From Hanleya hanleyi (taxonomy: Eukaryota > Mollusca > Polyplacophora > Lepidopleurida > Hanleyidae): 64,000 nt of DNA. A program made the translations under genes and the position numbers. The stretch spans positions 1-64,000 of the forward strand of contig JAVTVY010025343.1 of assembly GCA_036873755.1 (NCBI GenBank). Direction: 5' to 3'. Shown here in pieces: positions 1-9,333 of this stretch; the stretch's first letter is position 1, and each line of letters starts with the position of its first letter. Under the pieces are notes generated by a model. The model saw only the letters and a program-made list of their open reading frames with translations. It searched no databases and was not told the origin of the DNA.

Positions 1-1272
1 ATAGTGTTCTGTGAATGAGGTTCATCCATATCTTCTTAGTTTTTGGCTCTGATAATGTTCTATTAATGGGGATAATCCATCACCGTTCAGCTCGTGGTGC
101 TATTAGTGTTCTATGACTGAGGTTTATCCATATCTGCTTGGCTTGTGGTGCTAATAGTGATCTATGAATGAGGTCAATCCAGGCTTGGCTTGTGGTGCTA
201 ATAGCTTTCTAGGATTTAAGTTAATCCATGTCAGTTTGGCTTGTGGTGCTAATAGTGATCTAGCAGTGAGATTAGTTCATGCCTGCATCATGGCTTATAG
301 TGCTGATAGTGTTCTATGAATGATGTTAATCTATGTTTGTTTGACTTATGGTGTCAGTAGTGTTGTGGGATTGAGGTTAACCCATGTTTGCCTTGCTTAT
401 GGTGCTAAAAGTGTTCTATGAATGGGGTTATTCCATGTCTGTTCTGCTTGTGGTGCTGGTAGTGCTCTATGACTGAGGTTCACCCATGTTCTTTTCGTTT
501 GTGGCGCTAGTGGTGTTCTCTGAATAAGATTAATTTATGTCTGTTTCGCTGATGATGCTAATAGTATTCTGTGAATGAGGTTTGTCCAGATCTACTTGGC
601 TTGTGGTGCTAATATAGTATTCCATGAATGGGGTTAATTCATTTCTGTGTGGCTTGTGTTGTAAGAATGAGTTAATCTAGGTTTCTTTGGCTTATGGTGC
701 TAATAGTTTTCTATGAGGTTCATCCATGTCTGCTTGGCTTGTGGCGCTATTAGTGTTCTATGAATGAGGTTTATCCATATCTACTTGGCTTGTGATATTA
801 GTAGTGGATTAGAGGATTTTCCAAGTCTGCGTGGGTGATGAGGGAGGGGAGGGAATTTGGCTTAATGTCACATTCAAGTTTTGTTTCACTCATATGGTGA
901 CAGTCAGTTTGGTTGGTGGAGGAAGCCGGAGTACCCGGAGATGATGCTAATAGTGTTCTGCGAATGAAGTTTATCCATGTCTGCTTGGCTGATGGTGCTA
1001 ATAGAGTTCTAGAAATGAGGTCAATCCATGTCTGCTTGGCTGGTGGTGCTAATAGAGTTCTAGAAATGAGGTCAATCCATGTCTGCTTGGCTGGTGGTGC
1101 TAATAGAGTTCTAGAAATGAGGTCAATCCGTGTCTGCTTGGCTGGTGGTGCTAATAGAGTTCTAGAAATGAGGTCAATCCATGTCTGCTTGGCTGATGGT
1201 GCTAATAGAGTTCTAGAAATGAGGTCAATCCATGTCTGCTTGGCTTGTGGTGCTAATAGTGTTCTATGGATG
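1..1272. repeat. 51-bp minisatellite array
   Basis: Tandem array of a 51-bp unit. Copies between about 960 and 1250 are nearly identical, while copies from 1 to about 830 are diverged, with substitutions and small indels. The unit is 17 codons long, so the young part stays open on both strands and gives a spurious repeat peptide (unit MRSIHVCLAGGANRVLE on +). I do not call a gene: there is no sequence outside the repeat that looks coding. The array runs off the left edge of the window. Confidence 0.9.
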
Positions 1273-3713
1273 AGGCGAGGGAGTGAGGGAGTATATAAAT
1301 GGAGCATTTATGTACCTCCCCGACTCCCCTCCCAATTCAAATAATTAACCAATTACCAATTGCAGTCGTATGCCTTTTGATTGAAGGAAATATTGTTTTC
1401 CCAAAGATCAGTCAGATTTTCAGGCAGAATTCCCGTCCGATCAGCACATCATCGGAAGTGACATCACATATTATAAAAACGCTGTTTGTGGAAAGTTCAG
1501 ATTCCTTTTCAATTCTTCTTTGTTGATCTAGCGTTAAGAAGAATGATCTCGAGATTATTTCCACCGTTTATATGGGACGAACATATGAAAAGTTCGCTCA
1601 TGTGCGAAACTGAAGGAGTTATTCGGCCGAATTCAAAAAACGCGCGAGCAACGCGGTGTGTGTGGAGGTGTGTCCGTATACGTCATAGCCACGTCGCAAA
1701 GGTCGATTTCCTCCGTTGGGGGTAGGGACATAAGTGGAGTGAGGCTGTGAAAGGGAGCATGCGCTGTGGGAGTTTGGGACGAAGAGCAGATAGCCTGAAC
1801 TTAAGCTTTTGTGTATAGAAGTCCAGACGAAACTACGTCGTGTTTTGTTTTACCTATAATTAGGGGAAACAGACGTGTAATAAGAAATTAGATTTACTTT
1901 AACTGAGACGATTGAGTCATCTCTAATTTTCTTTGGCTGTATGTATTGAAATTCCATCTATTTCAAATTATCACATTTATTGGTTACGATTGTTGAACCC
2001 TGTTTGACTTCTTCGCTAAACTCCATCACGCAACAATGAATCTAAACTAGAGAAAATTATACTAGCCAACTTGATGTGCATACAACTTGCAATAACTATG
2101 CATATATATTACATAACCTACCATAACTTAATTACATAACGTCCACGAACACAATCGAGTCATGAATTTTAATATGATTTATACATTCCAAAAATATAAT
2201 TACATAATATGCGTGTCAAAGGCGAAAATAATTTCCATAAATAATAGCATTTTAAGTGATATATAATTAAAGCTTCAGACAGTGGTTTACATGAACTTCC
2301 CTATTTCCATAGTTGTGCATGCATGATACAGAAACTGTGGCGGACTCTCTTATGTTTCGCATTCTCTAATTTCCTCAGCTATATTATTGATATCTTATTG
2401 AATTCATTTTTCACGATAATGAAAATGAAGAGCCATCATGCGAAATTTTAAATATTAGATATGCCTGCTCCTATCACAACATGAGGTCAGTAGATGTATT
2501 ATTATTATTTCCTTCAATTTTATCATAATCACGAAACATATCGTGATACAACTATTATTTAATAACTTGATTAATAAATCCCAAATGACATTTTTAGGTC
2601 TCGTATAGTCTGGTCTGGTCGATTTGGGGATGTACAGCATCCTTAAGGGGGGGGGGGGGGTAAATAGGTCACTACGATTCAGAACGAGCAGTTAATATAT
2701 TTATTTAGTTAACATTAAATGGATAGAGACTTGACAGATTTTCTACAACAAAAACGTTCAAAGCTGACACGAAATGAAAAATGTAAAGCATTATTTCTTA
2801 TGGTTAACATCGCTAATACCCAATACGGTACTAATTGTTGAATATCAACAAGTTCCAGATGTACGACAACAACCTTCGGCAAAAAAATGTTTTCTTAAAA
2901 AAGATAGAAATTTAAGGACATCCTTCAAGGCATGTAGACATTCTGTAATATTAGCTCAAGACTGAAAGGCAGAACTAGACCAAGTCGCAAAACCAAACAC
3001 AAACGGACAAACAACGGTAGCAGAAATGGCAGGGGTCAAAAGCTGGGATTGACAGAGGAGCGGTTGATTCATCACTGTCCACAGTGAGTGCTGGACCAGC
3101 TGGGGGATCCGTCGATGTCGTACGTTCCACTCTCTTATCCATCAAACTGATATGAACTTACCGCCCCCTTTCCACGTGACATGTTGCGAGCTGGAATGCA
3201 AGGGCACGCGACGTTGACTCAATTACGTTTGGTCACGTAAATGATCACCTGACAGATTATTCTCGTCTGTTCCTTGATCACATTTATCTAACATGTCGTC
3301 TGGTCGTAGTAAGTTTGAAGATTTTATTACTAATAACTCCCGTATGATTACTTTTACAATATTATAAACCATCAGCATCGCGTCTCAACGGATTAGCGGA
3401 GGAGAAATTGAACGATACAGGCGTCAGATACAACATTCCCCTGATAACCCTTGTTCATAATCAGTTCCATTGAACAAAATTATTAATTATTAAATATGGA
3501 CATAATTGCTCTGTCCCGTAAACGATATAGACACAGTGGATGTGATGCCAGCGATCACCAGAGAAACGCCTTAGACAACGCGACCACCGTCGATTAGGAT
3601 TAACATGGACTTCATTCATAATCGGAAGAGCTTGTTCATAAGACACTACCGGAACCAAAATTCAAGCTAGAATAAAATTAAATTACATGTACACAGTGTT
3701 GTAGGCCTATTTC
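1273..3713. other. Non-coding stretch, no gene seen
   Basis: AT-rich intergenic sequence. It contains a short G homopolymer near 2647-2660 and several short open frames with no recognisable domain. I see no RNA gene or conserved element. Confidence 0.6.
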
Positions 3714-3926
3714 ACATTATAAATGTCCCAGGAGTGACATAGTTATATAAAGTGTTACATCTGTAACACTCTTAGAAGGGGTTGAAAATGCAGCATTGTA
3801 AAGTGTTGTATTTTTCCTGATACAGCACTATAATGTTGGATCTAACATTGTTTTTTTTTAAACTTTCTGACCGTGTTACAGATATAACACTTCACATAAT
3901 GTTATCACTCTTCGGACATTTATGAT
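3714..3926. mobile_element. Small palindromic MITE-like element
   Basis: The left arm starts CATTATAAATGTCC and continues through GTGTTACATCTGTAACAC. The right arm, read in reverse, starts CATCATAAATGTCC and continues through GTGTTATATCTGTAACAC. The roughly 60-base arms enclose a short spacer. There is no coding capacity. Imperfect arms indicate an old insertion. I could not define a target duplication. Confidence 0.6.
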
Positions 3927-3964
3927 GCTAAATAAAACATTTGCGTTTTAAGAGTGTACCGATC

Positions 3965-4315
3965 CATGAATATAAACATAACCTAGTTCCTTTCCGTTCC
4001 ACCGAGAGAATAAGCGCGATAAACAGTTTCCAATGAGGCTGGTAAGATATCATGATATTCGTATCGTCAACCCGTAGCACTGGCCAGTAGTATTCTTTAT
4101 ATTCCCACTGAATTTTTCAAGTCGTCTCTAGAGTGTATATATATATATTAACTGAGTCACTGCAACTATGCCACCATTAATATCTAGTATTACGCCATAC
4201 GACGTTCATATGGACTCTAAAGCCTCGGGTTAAGCTGAATTAGACACAAGTTGTGAAACGAAAATCACCAAAGATCTTGAATCACACCTTATGAATCGCA
4301 GGGCCTATAGAGCCA
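3965..4315 (-). mobile_element. Diverged Penelope-like pLTR relic
   Basis: This stretch resembles the terminal repeats near 38.2-38.6 and 40.3-40.7 kb. Shared landmarks in the same order are AAACATA..CTTTCC, a GAGAATAAGCG-like block, GGTAAGATATCATGAT, AAGTCGTC, and GAATTAGACACAAGTT near 4237. It forms the immediate left flank of the Maverick. Confidence 0.55.
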
Positions 4316-4319
4316 CGCG

Positions 4320-5300
4320 AGTAGTATACAAAGAGTCAGCGGTGGCCTAATGACCTCAGAAATTTGCATATTTTGTGGAGGTCATGTGGAGGGAGCCAAT
4401 CAGAAGCGAGTATTGATGTCACGTGGTGTGGGTGGATGGTGGGAGGTGGGTGCAAGATGGCGGCGTGGGTGGATGGTGGGAGGTGGGTGCAAGATGGCGG
4501 CGTGGGTGGATGGTGGGAGGTGGGTGCAAGATGGCGGCATGTGGGTGGATGGTGGGAGGTGGGTTTAAGATGGCGGCGTGGGTGGATGGTGGGAGGTGGG
4601 TTTAAGATGGCGGCGTGGGTGGATGGTGGGAGGTGGGTTTAAGATGGCGGCGTGGGTGGATGGTGGGAGGTGGGTTTAAGATGGCGGCGTGGGTGGATGG
4701 TGGGAGGTGGGTTTAAGATGGCGGCGTGATGGCAGGTGGGTTTAAGATGGCGGCGTGGGTGGATGGTGGGAGGTGGGTGCAAGATGGTGGCGTGGGTGGA
4801 TGGTGGGAGGTGGGTGCAAGATGGCGGCGTGGGTGGATGGTGGGAGGTGGGTTTAAGATGGCGGCGTGGGTGGATGGTGGGAGGTGGGTGCAAGATGGCG
4901 GCGTGGGTGGATGGTGGGAGGTGGGTGCAAGATGGCGGCGTGGGTGGATGGTGGGAGGTGGGTGCAAGATGGCGGCGTGGGTGGATGGTGGGAGGTGGGT
5001 GCAAGATGGCGGCGTGGGTGGATGGTGGGAGGTGGGTGCAAGATGGCGGCGTGGGTGGATGGTGGGAGGTGGGTGCAAGATGGCGGCATGTGGGTGGATG
5101 GTGGGAGGTGGGTTTAAGATGGCGGCGTGGGTGGATGGTGGGAGGTGGGTTTAAGATGGCGGCGTGGGTGGATGGTGGGAGGTGGGTTTAAGATGGCGGC
5201 GTGGGTGGATGGTGGGAGGTGGGTTTAAGATGGCGGCGTGGGTGGATGGTGGGAGGTGGGTTTAAGATGGCGGATTGTAGAAAAACGTATAAAAGGAGTC
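4320..5300. repeat. Left terminal inverted repeat with 37-bp array
   Basis: After about 105 bases of unique terminal sequence comes an array of a 37-bp unit (about 4428-5273, roughly 23 copies). Each unit has a GGATGGTGGGAGGTGGG block followed by TTTAAGATGGCGGC or GCAAGATGGCGGC. The two variants alternate in blocks, suggesting local duplication. AAGATGGCGGC matches the consensus binding site of the transcription factor YY1 (established knowledge; use here is inference). Frames open through the array on both strands are artefacts of its low complexity. The same unit, inverted, forms the right terminus. Confidence 0.9.
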
Positions 5301-6060
5301 GATTTTTAGGGTAGGGGTGTATTCATTGCACTACCCTGTGTAGCACTCTGACTTACCTGACCTGACCCGCCTGCCTGCCTGCTTGCTTTACCTCTAGCCA
5401 GTCATCCAGCCTGCTTGCCTGTTTTGTATGAGCTGTGGAGAACCTTTGACTATATCCGCTTGTTTTTCGTCACCAAAATGAGAGAGATCATCCTATCTGT
5501 GCTCCTGTACTACTACCCCCGTGGTTGCTTCATCGACACGGACTGTATGCATTAACAACAGGGCCACATGGGGACCCTACAAAGACCGGAAATGTCTGTT
5601 TCGGTGTTTGGCCGTGCATGTGGACAGAGGTGTAACCCCAAGGGTACAGAGTGGCCAATGACTATTGGGAACGGTATTTACAGCAGCAAGACTGGATAAA
5701 GCCGCACTTCCGTGGAGTGCCGTTCAAGAATTTGGATGACGTGGAAACACTGTTCAACATCAATAGCTCTTTGTATACCGATTACGATGCGAGGAGGGAG
5801 GGGATGCATTTGTGGTTGAATTGGTTCGTCGTTCAACAGAACGGTATGCTGCTACGATGAAAGTCAATGTGTTCGACGACAATGGCGTGAGTCATTTTTC
5901 GCTGATCTCAATATGAGCCAGTACGCTCAGTCTTTCAGTTGTGCCCAATGCCATCGTGTTTTTAAAAAGTCTTACAACTTACATCGCCACGAGAAAATCT
6001 GTGACAACAGTGTCAAGCGAGTATATCCGGGTGGTGTGTATCATAATGCACCTACTTTTT
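5280..6060 (+). pseudogene. Inverted decayed copy of the polB 5' region
   Basis: This matches the reverse complement of roughly 21.87-23.01 kb. It includes the TATAAAAGG box (5288), the leader, and polymerase N-terminal coding sequence such as RGVPFKNLDDVETLFNIN and the zinc-finger segment near 5930-6010. About 400 bases near the start of the coding region are missing relative to the intact side, and there are frameshifts. It is either an extended terminal inverted repeat that has decayed on this side, or the product of terminal gene conversion followed by deletion. It is not expected to make protein. Confidence 0.85.
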
Positions 6061-6660
6061 ACTGTTAGTGTATTAAATGCAGAACTATTGAACAAGTGTT
6101 GAAAAACATTTGCAGTATTCCCCTACACAGTCATTGAAGTGGCTTGAGAGCGTATAATTGTATTAAAAATTCAGAGTTTTTACTGTTAATTGTATTAAAA
6201 TTCAATACTCAGATATAATTGTATTAAAATTCAATACCCTTGTGAACACGTTCATTCTATTTGTGTTAATAAAAATAGTAGAAAATTAAAAAAAATGCTT
6301 GTTAGTGTTCATTCTTTTTTCCTTTTTTTAAATTTAAAAAAAAAAAAAAAAAATTCAGCCTCCCTCCACTTCCACTTTCCCTTTCCCCCTTTTTCAATAA
6401 TTTCAAAAAAATAGTAAAAAAAATAGTAGAAAATTAAAAAAATGCTTGTTAGTGTTCATTCTTTTTTTCCTTTTTTTTTAAATTTAAAAAAAAAAATTTT
6501 TTGGCTATTCCACCAACCCTCCCTCCCCCTTGTCCCCCCCTCCATTCTCCCCTTTCCCCCTTTTTTCAATAATTTCAAAAAAATTGTAAAAAAATTTAAA
6601 AAATTATTTTTCATAGGGCAGGAAGATGATGGGGGCTGGTGTTAATTTTTTGTGCTTTTT
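6061..6660. other. AT-rich non-coding segment with tandem duplication
   Basis: No gene. A segment containing GAAAATTAAAAAA and TGCTTGTTAGTGTTCATTC occurs twice (about 6275-6413 and 6420-6560), each copy followed by long A and T runs and a C-rich tract, i.e. a degenerate ~145-bp direct duplication. Confidence 0.6.
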
Positions 6661-6665
6661 GATAG

Positions 6666-6707
6666 AAGTTTCCCTTTCGGAAAGATGGGGCAGCCCTGAA
6701 AAGGGCT
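6666..6707 (-). terminator. Histone-like 3' stem-loop plus downstream element
   Basis: On the minus strand, 33 bases after the stop of the RING gene, AGCCCT-TTTC-AGGGCT (6692-6707) forms a 6-bp stem with a UUUC loop, the architecture of replication-dependent histone mRNA 3' ends. About a dozen bases further, TTTCCGAAAGGGAAACTTC is purine-rich like the histone downstream element that pairs with U7 snRNA. The same downstream block recurs after the other two accessory genes. Processing by SLBP/U7 is inference. Confidence 0.65.
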
Positions 6708-6739
6708 TTTTTTTTTTTTTAAGTGTTACCACACTTGTT

Positions 6740-7176
6740 TTATGCGCGGTAGATTCTTTTTATTCCACCCACATGCTTCCTGCAGATTGGACACTTGATT
6801 TTTAAATGTTGTTCGCCTGCTTCAACGCAGTGGCACATGTCTCCTACACACGTTAGCGTGACCCAACAATCTTTACAGATGCATAAATGGCCACACGGCA
6901 ATACAGCGTACAAGCTCTCTTCGTCTGTACACACGCTACATCTTGATTTTTTTTCTTCCTTATGTCGTTCTTATCTTCTTGCATTACATCTCGCTGTAGC
7001 TGTTCCAGTTCTTCTTGACTTCGCCGTATGTTGGTTTCGTCTGTAATAACCTGCTGCAAGCTTGTAATTAGGGTGATTCCACCATCATCTTCACTGGTAA
7101 CCACCTCTCTGGTAACCATCTCTCTAGGATCTCTAGGAGGGTGGTGGGTGAACATTGGTCGTCTTCTTGTACCCAT
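6740..7176 (-). pseudogene. RING-finger accessory protein, frameshifted
   Basis: Reading starts at ATG 7176, 39 bases below a TATA box. The N-terminal ~80 residues are polar, with a probable coiled coil (a helix around EELEQLQRDVMQEDKNDIRKK). The frame then shifts within an A8 run near 6949. The continuing frame carries a C3HC4 RING: CSVC, CGH, CICKDC, CPIC, ending GGIKRIYRA. The sequence resembles C-terminal RINGs of IAP-type E3 ubiquitin ligases, but no BIR domain is present. The homopolymer makes a sequencing or assembly indel a real alternative to a true mutation. Product, if made, would be a ~145-residue E3-like protein; target unknown. Confidence 0.7.
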
Positions 7177-7214
7177 GATTGTATTTTGTGAATAAATGTC
7201 AACATACTACGCCT

Positions 7215-7222
7215 TATTTATA
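7215..7222 (-). promoter_or_regulatory. TATA box of the 7176 RING gene
   Basis: TATAAATA on the minus strand, 39 bases upstream of the start codon at 7176. Confidence 0.6.
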
Positions 7223-7230
7223 GTCTAGGT

Positions 7231-7342
7231 GGCTGGGTGGATGATGGGAGGTGGGTTTAAGATGGCGGCATGGGTGGATGGTGGGAGGTGGGTTTAACAT
7301 GGCGGCGTGGGTGGATGGTGGGAGGTGGGTTTAAGATGGCGG
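7231..7342 (+). repeat. Internal copy of the terminal 37-bp array
   Basis: Three units of the same 37-bp repeat that makes up both termini sit inside the element, directly upstream of the leftward RING gene, in the same orientation as the left-end array. They carry the AAGATGGCGG core (one copy reads AACATGGCGG). Confidence 0.85.
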
Positions 7343-7418
7343 TCGGTGTCAGTGAGTGCAAGATATGCTTGCCCACTGTATAGCGCTGTGTTACCATTGC
7401 CCAAGTATAAAAATTTCC

Positions 7419-7806
7419 TAGTTTTCTTTCGATAAACCCGTTACAATTTTCAGGGAAATATTATAAGGCTGTAAGCCATAGTCTTGACGTATTTTTAGCC
7501 AGGAAAACCAATTTATTTCCAGTGTACCGGGTTTTCCATACTACCGTACACTAACGTTAGGCGTGTAAAAATCGATAAATTCATTAAAAATAATGGCATA
7601 GTCTAGCGCTAGGCTGCTAAATTTTTTAAATACTACACCATGAATTGCCTGAGTTCAATTGGAAATAAAATTTATACGTGCACTGACATTTATTGTAAAA
7701 TCACAGCCGTTTAAAATTGGGAAAGAAACACAAACATATTTTGTTGAGCGTAACTGTAGCAGACGACACATGTTTTCGCTACGGTCCGCGCTTTACACTA
7801 TAAATA
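7419..7806 (+). repeat. Left arm of internal inverted repeat
   Basis: From TTTCGATAAACCCGTTACAA through GGTCCGCGCTTT and a TATA box, this ~390-bp segment matches the reverse complement of 9921-10315 with scattered substitutions. It contains the promoter of the gene starting at 7856. Confidence 0.85.
7799..7806 (+). promoter_or_regulatory. TATA box of the 7856 gene
   Basis: TATAAATA 50 bases upstream of ATG 7856, just after a GGTCCGCGCTTT motif that is also found beside the mirrored promoter at 9924-9955. Confidence 0.65.
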
Positions 7807-7855
7807 GCGCGCAGTATTTTTTTCAGGCATTCACAATTAGCCTGAGTGCCCAGTC

Positions 7856-8773
7856 ATGGAGTCACGCCTGGCTGAAATCATGGATATTGATATACCAGAC
7901 ATCATCCCAAATCATGATGACAATGAAGTACAACTGTTGGGCAACATTATTAATATGGTACATGACGAACCATGGTTGGATGCTATAATGAAAGACTTAT
8001 TTCCACCTCAACCAGCCCGGGACTACCCTCCACCAACCACACCTCATTTTAGTGACCCCCCAGCCACATCGCAGCTTAGTAACTTCCTAGCAGCCACACC
8101 GGATGAATACCAACGTTTTGACGACATAGACCACGTTTTAGAAAGTATGTTGAAACCACAACAACAAAGCCCCCAAGCTAAAGAAAAAGAAGAACAAACC
8201 GGAACCCATACAGATGGAACCGATGGAACCGATACAGATGGAACCGATACAGATGGAACCGATACAGAAGGACAAGATGAGGAGGAGAAGTCCACAGTAC
8301 TCCAAAAAAAGAAAGACCCAAGAAAAAGAGAGAGGAAAGACTTAAGAAGAAAGAGGACAGACGCGAGAAAAAACAGGAAAGATGTCAGAATCAATAGAAA
8401 TAGGCAACAGGAGAGAAAAAACAGGAAGGATGCAAGAAAGAAGAGAATAAGAGAGAATACCAGAAAAATAAGCCAAAAAGAAAACCAAGACGTGATCGGC
8501 TACGTTTCTGCAGTAACAACAACAACACTGGGATCCAACACAGAACGCCAAATAGTCTCCTATTTACACTGCGTGGAATGCAGTAACCAATTCGCTAAAT
8601 ATGCTATTCACCCCTGTGGACACCAAGCCTTGTGTCAAGCTTGTATTCATCGACATGCCCAAATACCAGCGTGTGCCGATGCTAACAAACCCCTAGTGTG
8701 TGAATTGATACCTTTAACATGTCCCGTGTGTACTGAGAGAAGACAACGCCAACAGGCCCTCTCAACGATGTAA
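7856..8773 (+). CDS. Accessory RING-finger protein with LxCxE motif
   Basis: 305 residues from ATG 7856. Order of features: acidic, proline-rich N-terminal part (1-110); Thr-Asp-Gly repeats (about 118-138); a long Lys/Arg/Asp-rich helical stretch (150-210) likely to be nuclear; then a C3HC4 RING at C239, C242, C254, H256, C260, C263, C289, C292. L237-H-C-V-E241 fits LxCxE, the retinoblastoma-binding motif of small DNA-virus oncoproteins, but overlaps the first zinc ligands, so it may be fortuitous. The gene is intact and converges on the 9843 gene. Its stop is followed 17 bases later by a histone-like stem-loop. Probable role: E3 ligase or host-cell-cycle modulator (inference). Confidence 0.8.
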   Translation: MESRLAEIMDIDIPDIIPNHDDNEVQLLGNIINMVHDEPWLDAIMKDLFPPQPARDYPPPTTPHFSDPPATSQLSNFLAATPDEYQRFDDIDHVLESMLKPQQQSPQAKEKEEQTGTHTDGTDGTDTDGTDTDGTDTEGQDEEEKSTVLQKKKDPRKRERKDLRRKRTDARKNRKDVRINRNRQQERKNRKDARKKRIRENTRKISQKENQDVIGYVSAVTTTTLGSNTERQIVSYLHCVECSNQFAKYAIHPCGHQALCQACIHRHAQIPACADANKPLVCELIPLTCPVCTERRQRQQALSTM

Positions 8774-8790
8774 TCGCTTACATATCCAAA

Positions 8791-8835
8791 GGTTCTTTTA
8801 AGAACCACCTGATTTTTCCGAAAGGGGAAACTTCT
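8791..8835 (+). terminator. Histone-like 3' stem-loop plus downstream element
   Basis: GGTTCT-TTTA-AGAACC at 8791-8806, preceded by CCAAA and followed by ACC, fits the metazoan histone stem-loop consensus including both flanks. The element TTTCCGAAAGGGGAAACTTC follows at 8816-8835 and is nearly identical to the one after the 7176 gene. No AATAAA lies between stop and stem-loop. Confidence 0.7.
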
Positions 8836-8906
8836 AAAAAAGCACAAAAAATTAACACCAGATCACACACACATATATATATCCCTGTGCTCGTTCAAAT
8901 AAATTT

Positions 8907-9032
8907 CAGTCCGTATATAATTCGGGCTGTAATGTTTCTATTAAAATAAAAAATAAATTTCAGTCCGTTATTATTCGGGCTGTAACATTCCCGGGTTCAA
9001 AAATAAATTTCAGTCCCTTATTATTCGGGCTG
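8907..9032. repeat. Three tandem hairpins between convergent genes
   Basis: CAGTCCG..CGGGCTG hairpins (7-bp stems, loops of about 8 bases) at 8907-8929, 8961-8982 and 9011-9032, each preceded by AATAAATTT. They lie in the gap between two convergent genes. The AATAAA copies could be backup polyadenylation signals for the + gene. Function unknown. Confidence 0.6.
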
Positions 9033-9104
9033 TAATATTAATTAATTAATTACTGGGAGAGAGAAAAAAGAAAAAATAAAACCTGTGTTTATAAGAGAGA
9101 GATT

Positions 9105-9120
9105 AGTCCTGACAAGGACT
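9105..9120 (-). terminator. Additional histone-like hairpin, weaker
   Basis: On the minus strand AGTCCT-TGTC-AGGACT has the same 6-bp stem/4-base loop geometry, but the loop is UGUC and no purine-rich element follows. It could be a relic or a second processing site for the 9843 gene. Confidence 0.3.
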
Positions 9121-9221
9121 GTTAATATTTGGGCAGGGGTTGTTTTTTGGTGATGCAGTTTGCTAATAGAATAAAAAAAAGGGTAATGTGGGGATCTGTG
9201 CTTTGAAATTTGTGCCCAAGT

Positions 9222-9265
9222 TAGAAGTTCTCTTTCGATTGCTTTGGTTGGCCCTGATAAGGGCC
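9222..9265 (-). terminator. Histone-like 3' stem-loop plus downstream element
   Basis: On the minus strand GGCCCT-TATC-AGGGCC (9250-9265) lies 68 bases after the stop of the 9843 gene and is followed by AACC. The purine-rich CGAAAGAGAACTTCT follows at about 9222-9236. The loop has A where histone loops have a pyrimidine, so the match is slightly weaker than the other two. Confidence 0.6.
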
Positions 9266-9333
9266 GTTAGTTTTCAATTTGGTATCCCTGTTTTATTCAG
9301 GAGGGGGTTTTCTTGTCTAACCCCCCCCCCCCC

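Noticed and set aside
1486..1725. Possible small gene after the minisatellite
   Set aside because: No domain, no conserved context and no splice or promoter signals that would support it.
4200..4290. Hammerhead ribozyme in the Penelope pLTR (GAAAC beside a small hairpin near GACACAAGTTGTGAAAC)
   Set aside because: Hammerhead ribozymes are known in such pLTRs, but the CUGANGA core is not present in any copy here and the hairpin is lost in the 38.5- and 40.6-kb copies.
4350..5191. Several overlapping open frames of 60-150 residues in the left terminal array
   Set aside because: They are the three-frame translation of a 37-bp repeat lacking stops, have no promoter logic and appear equally on both strands.
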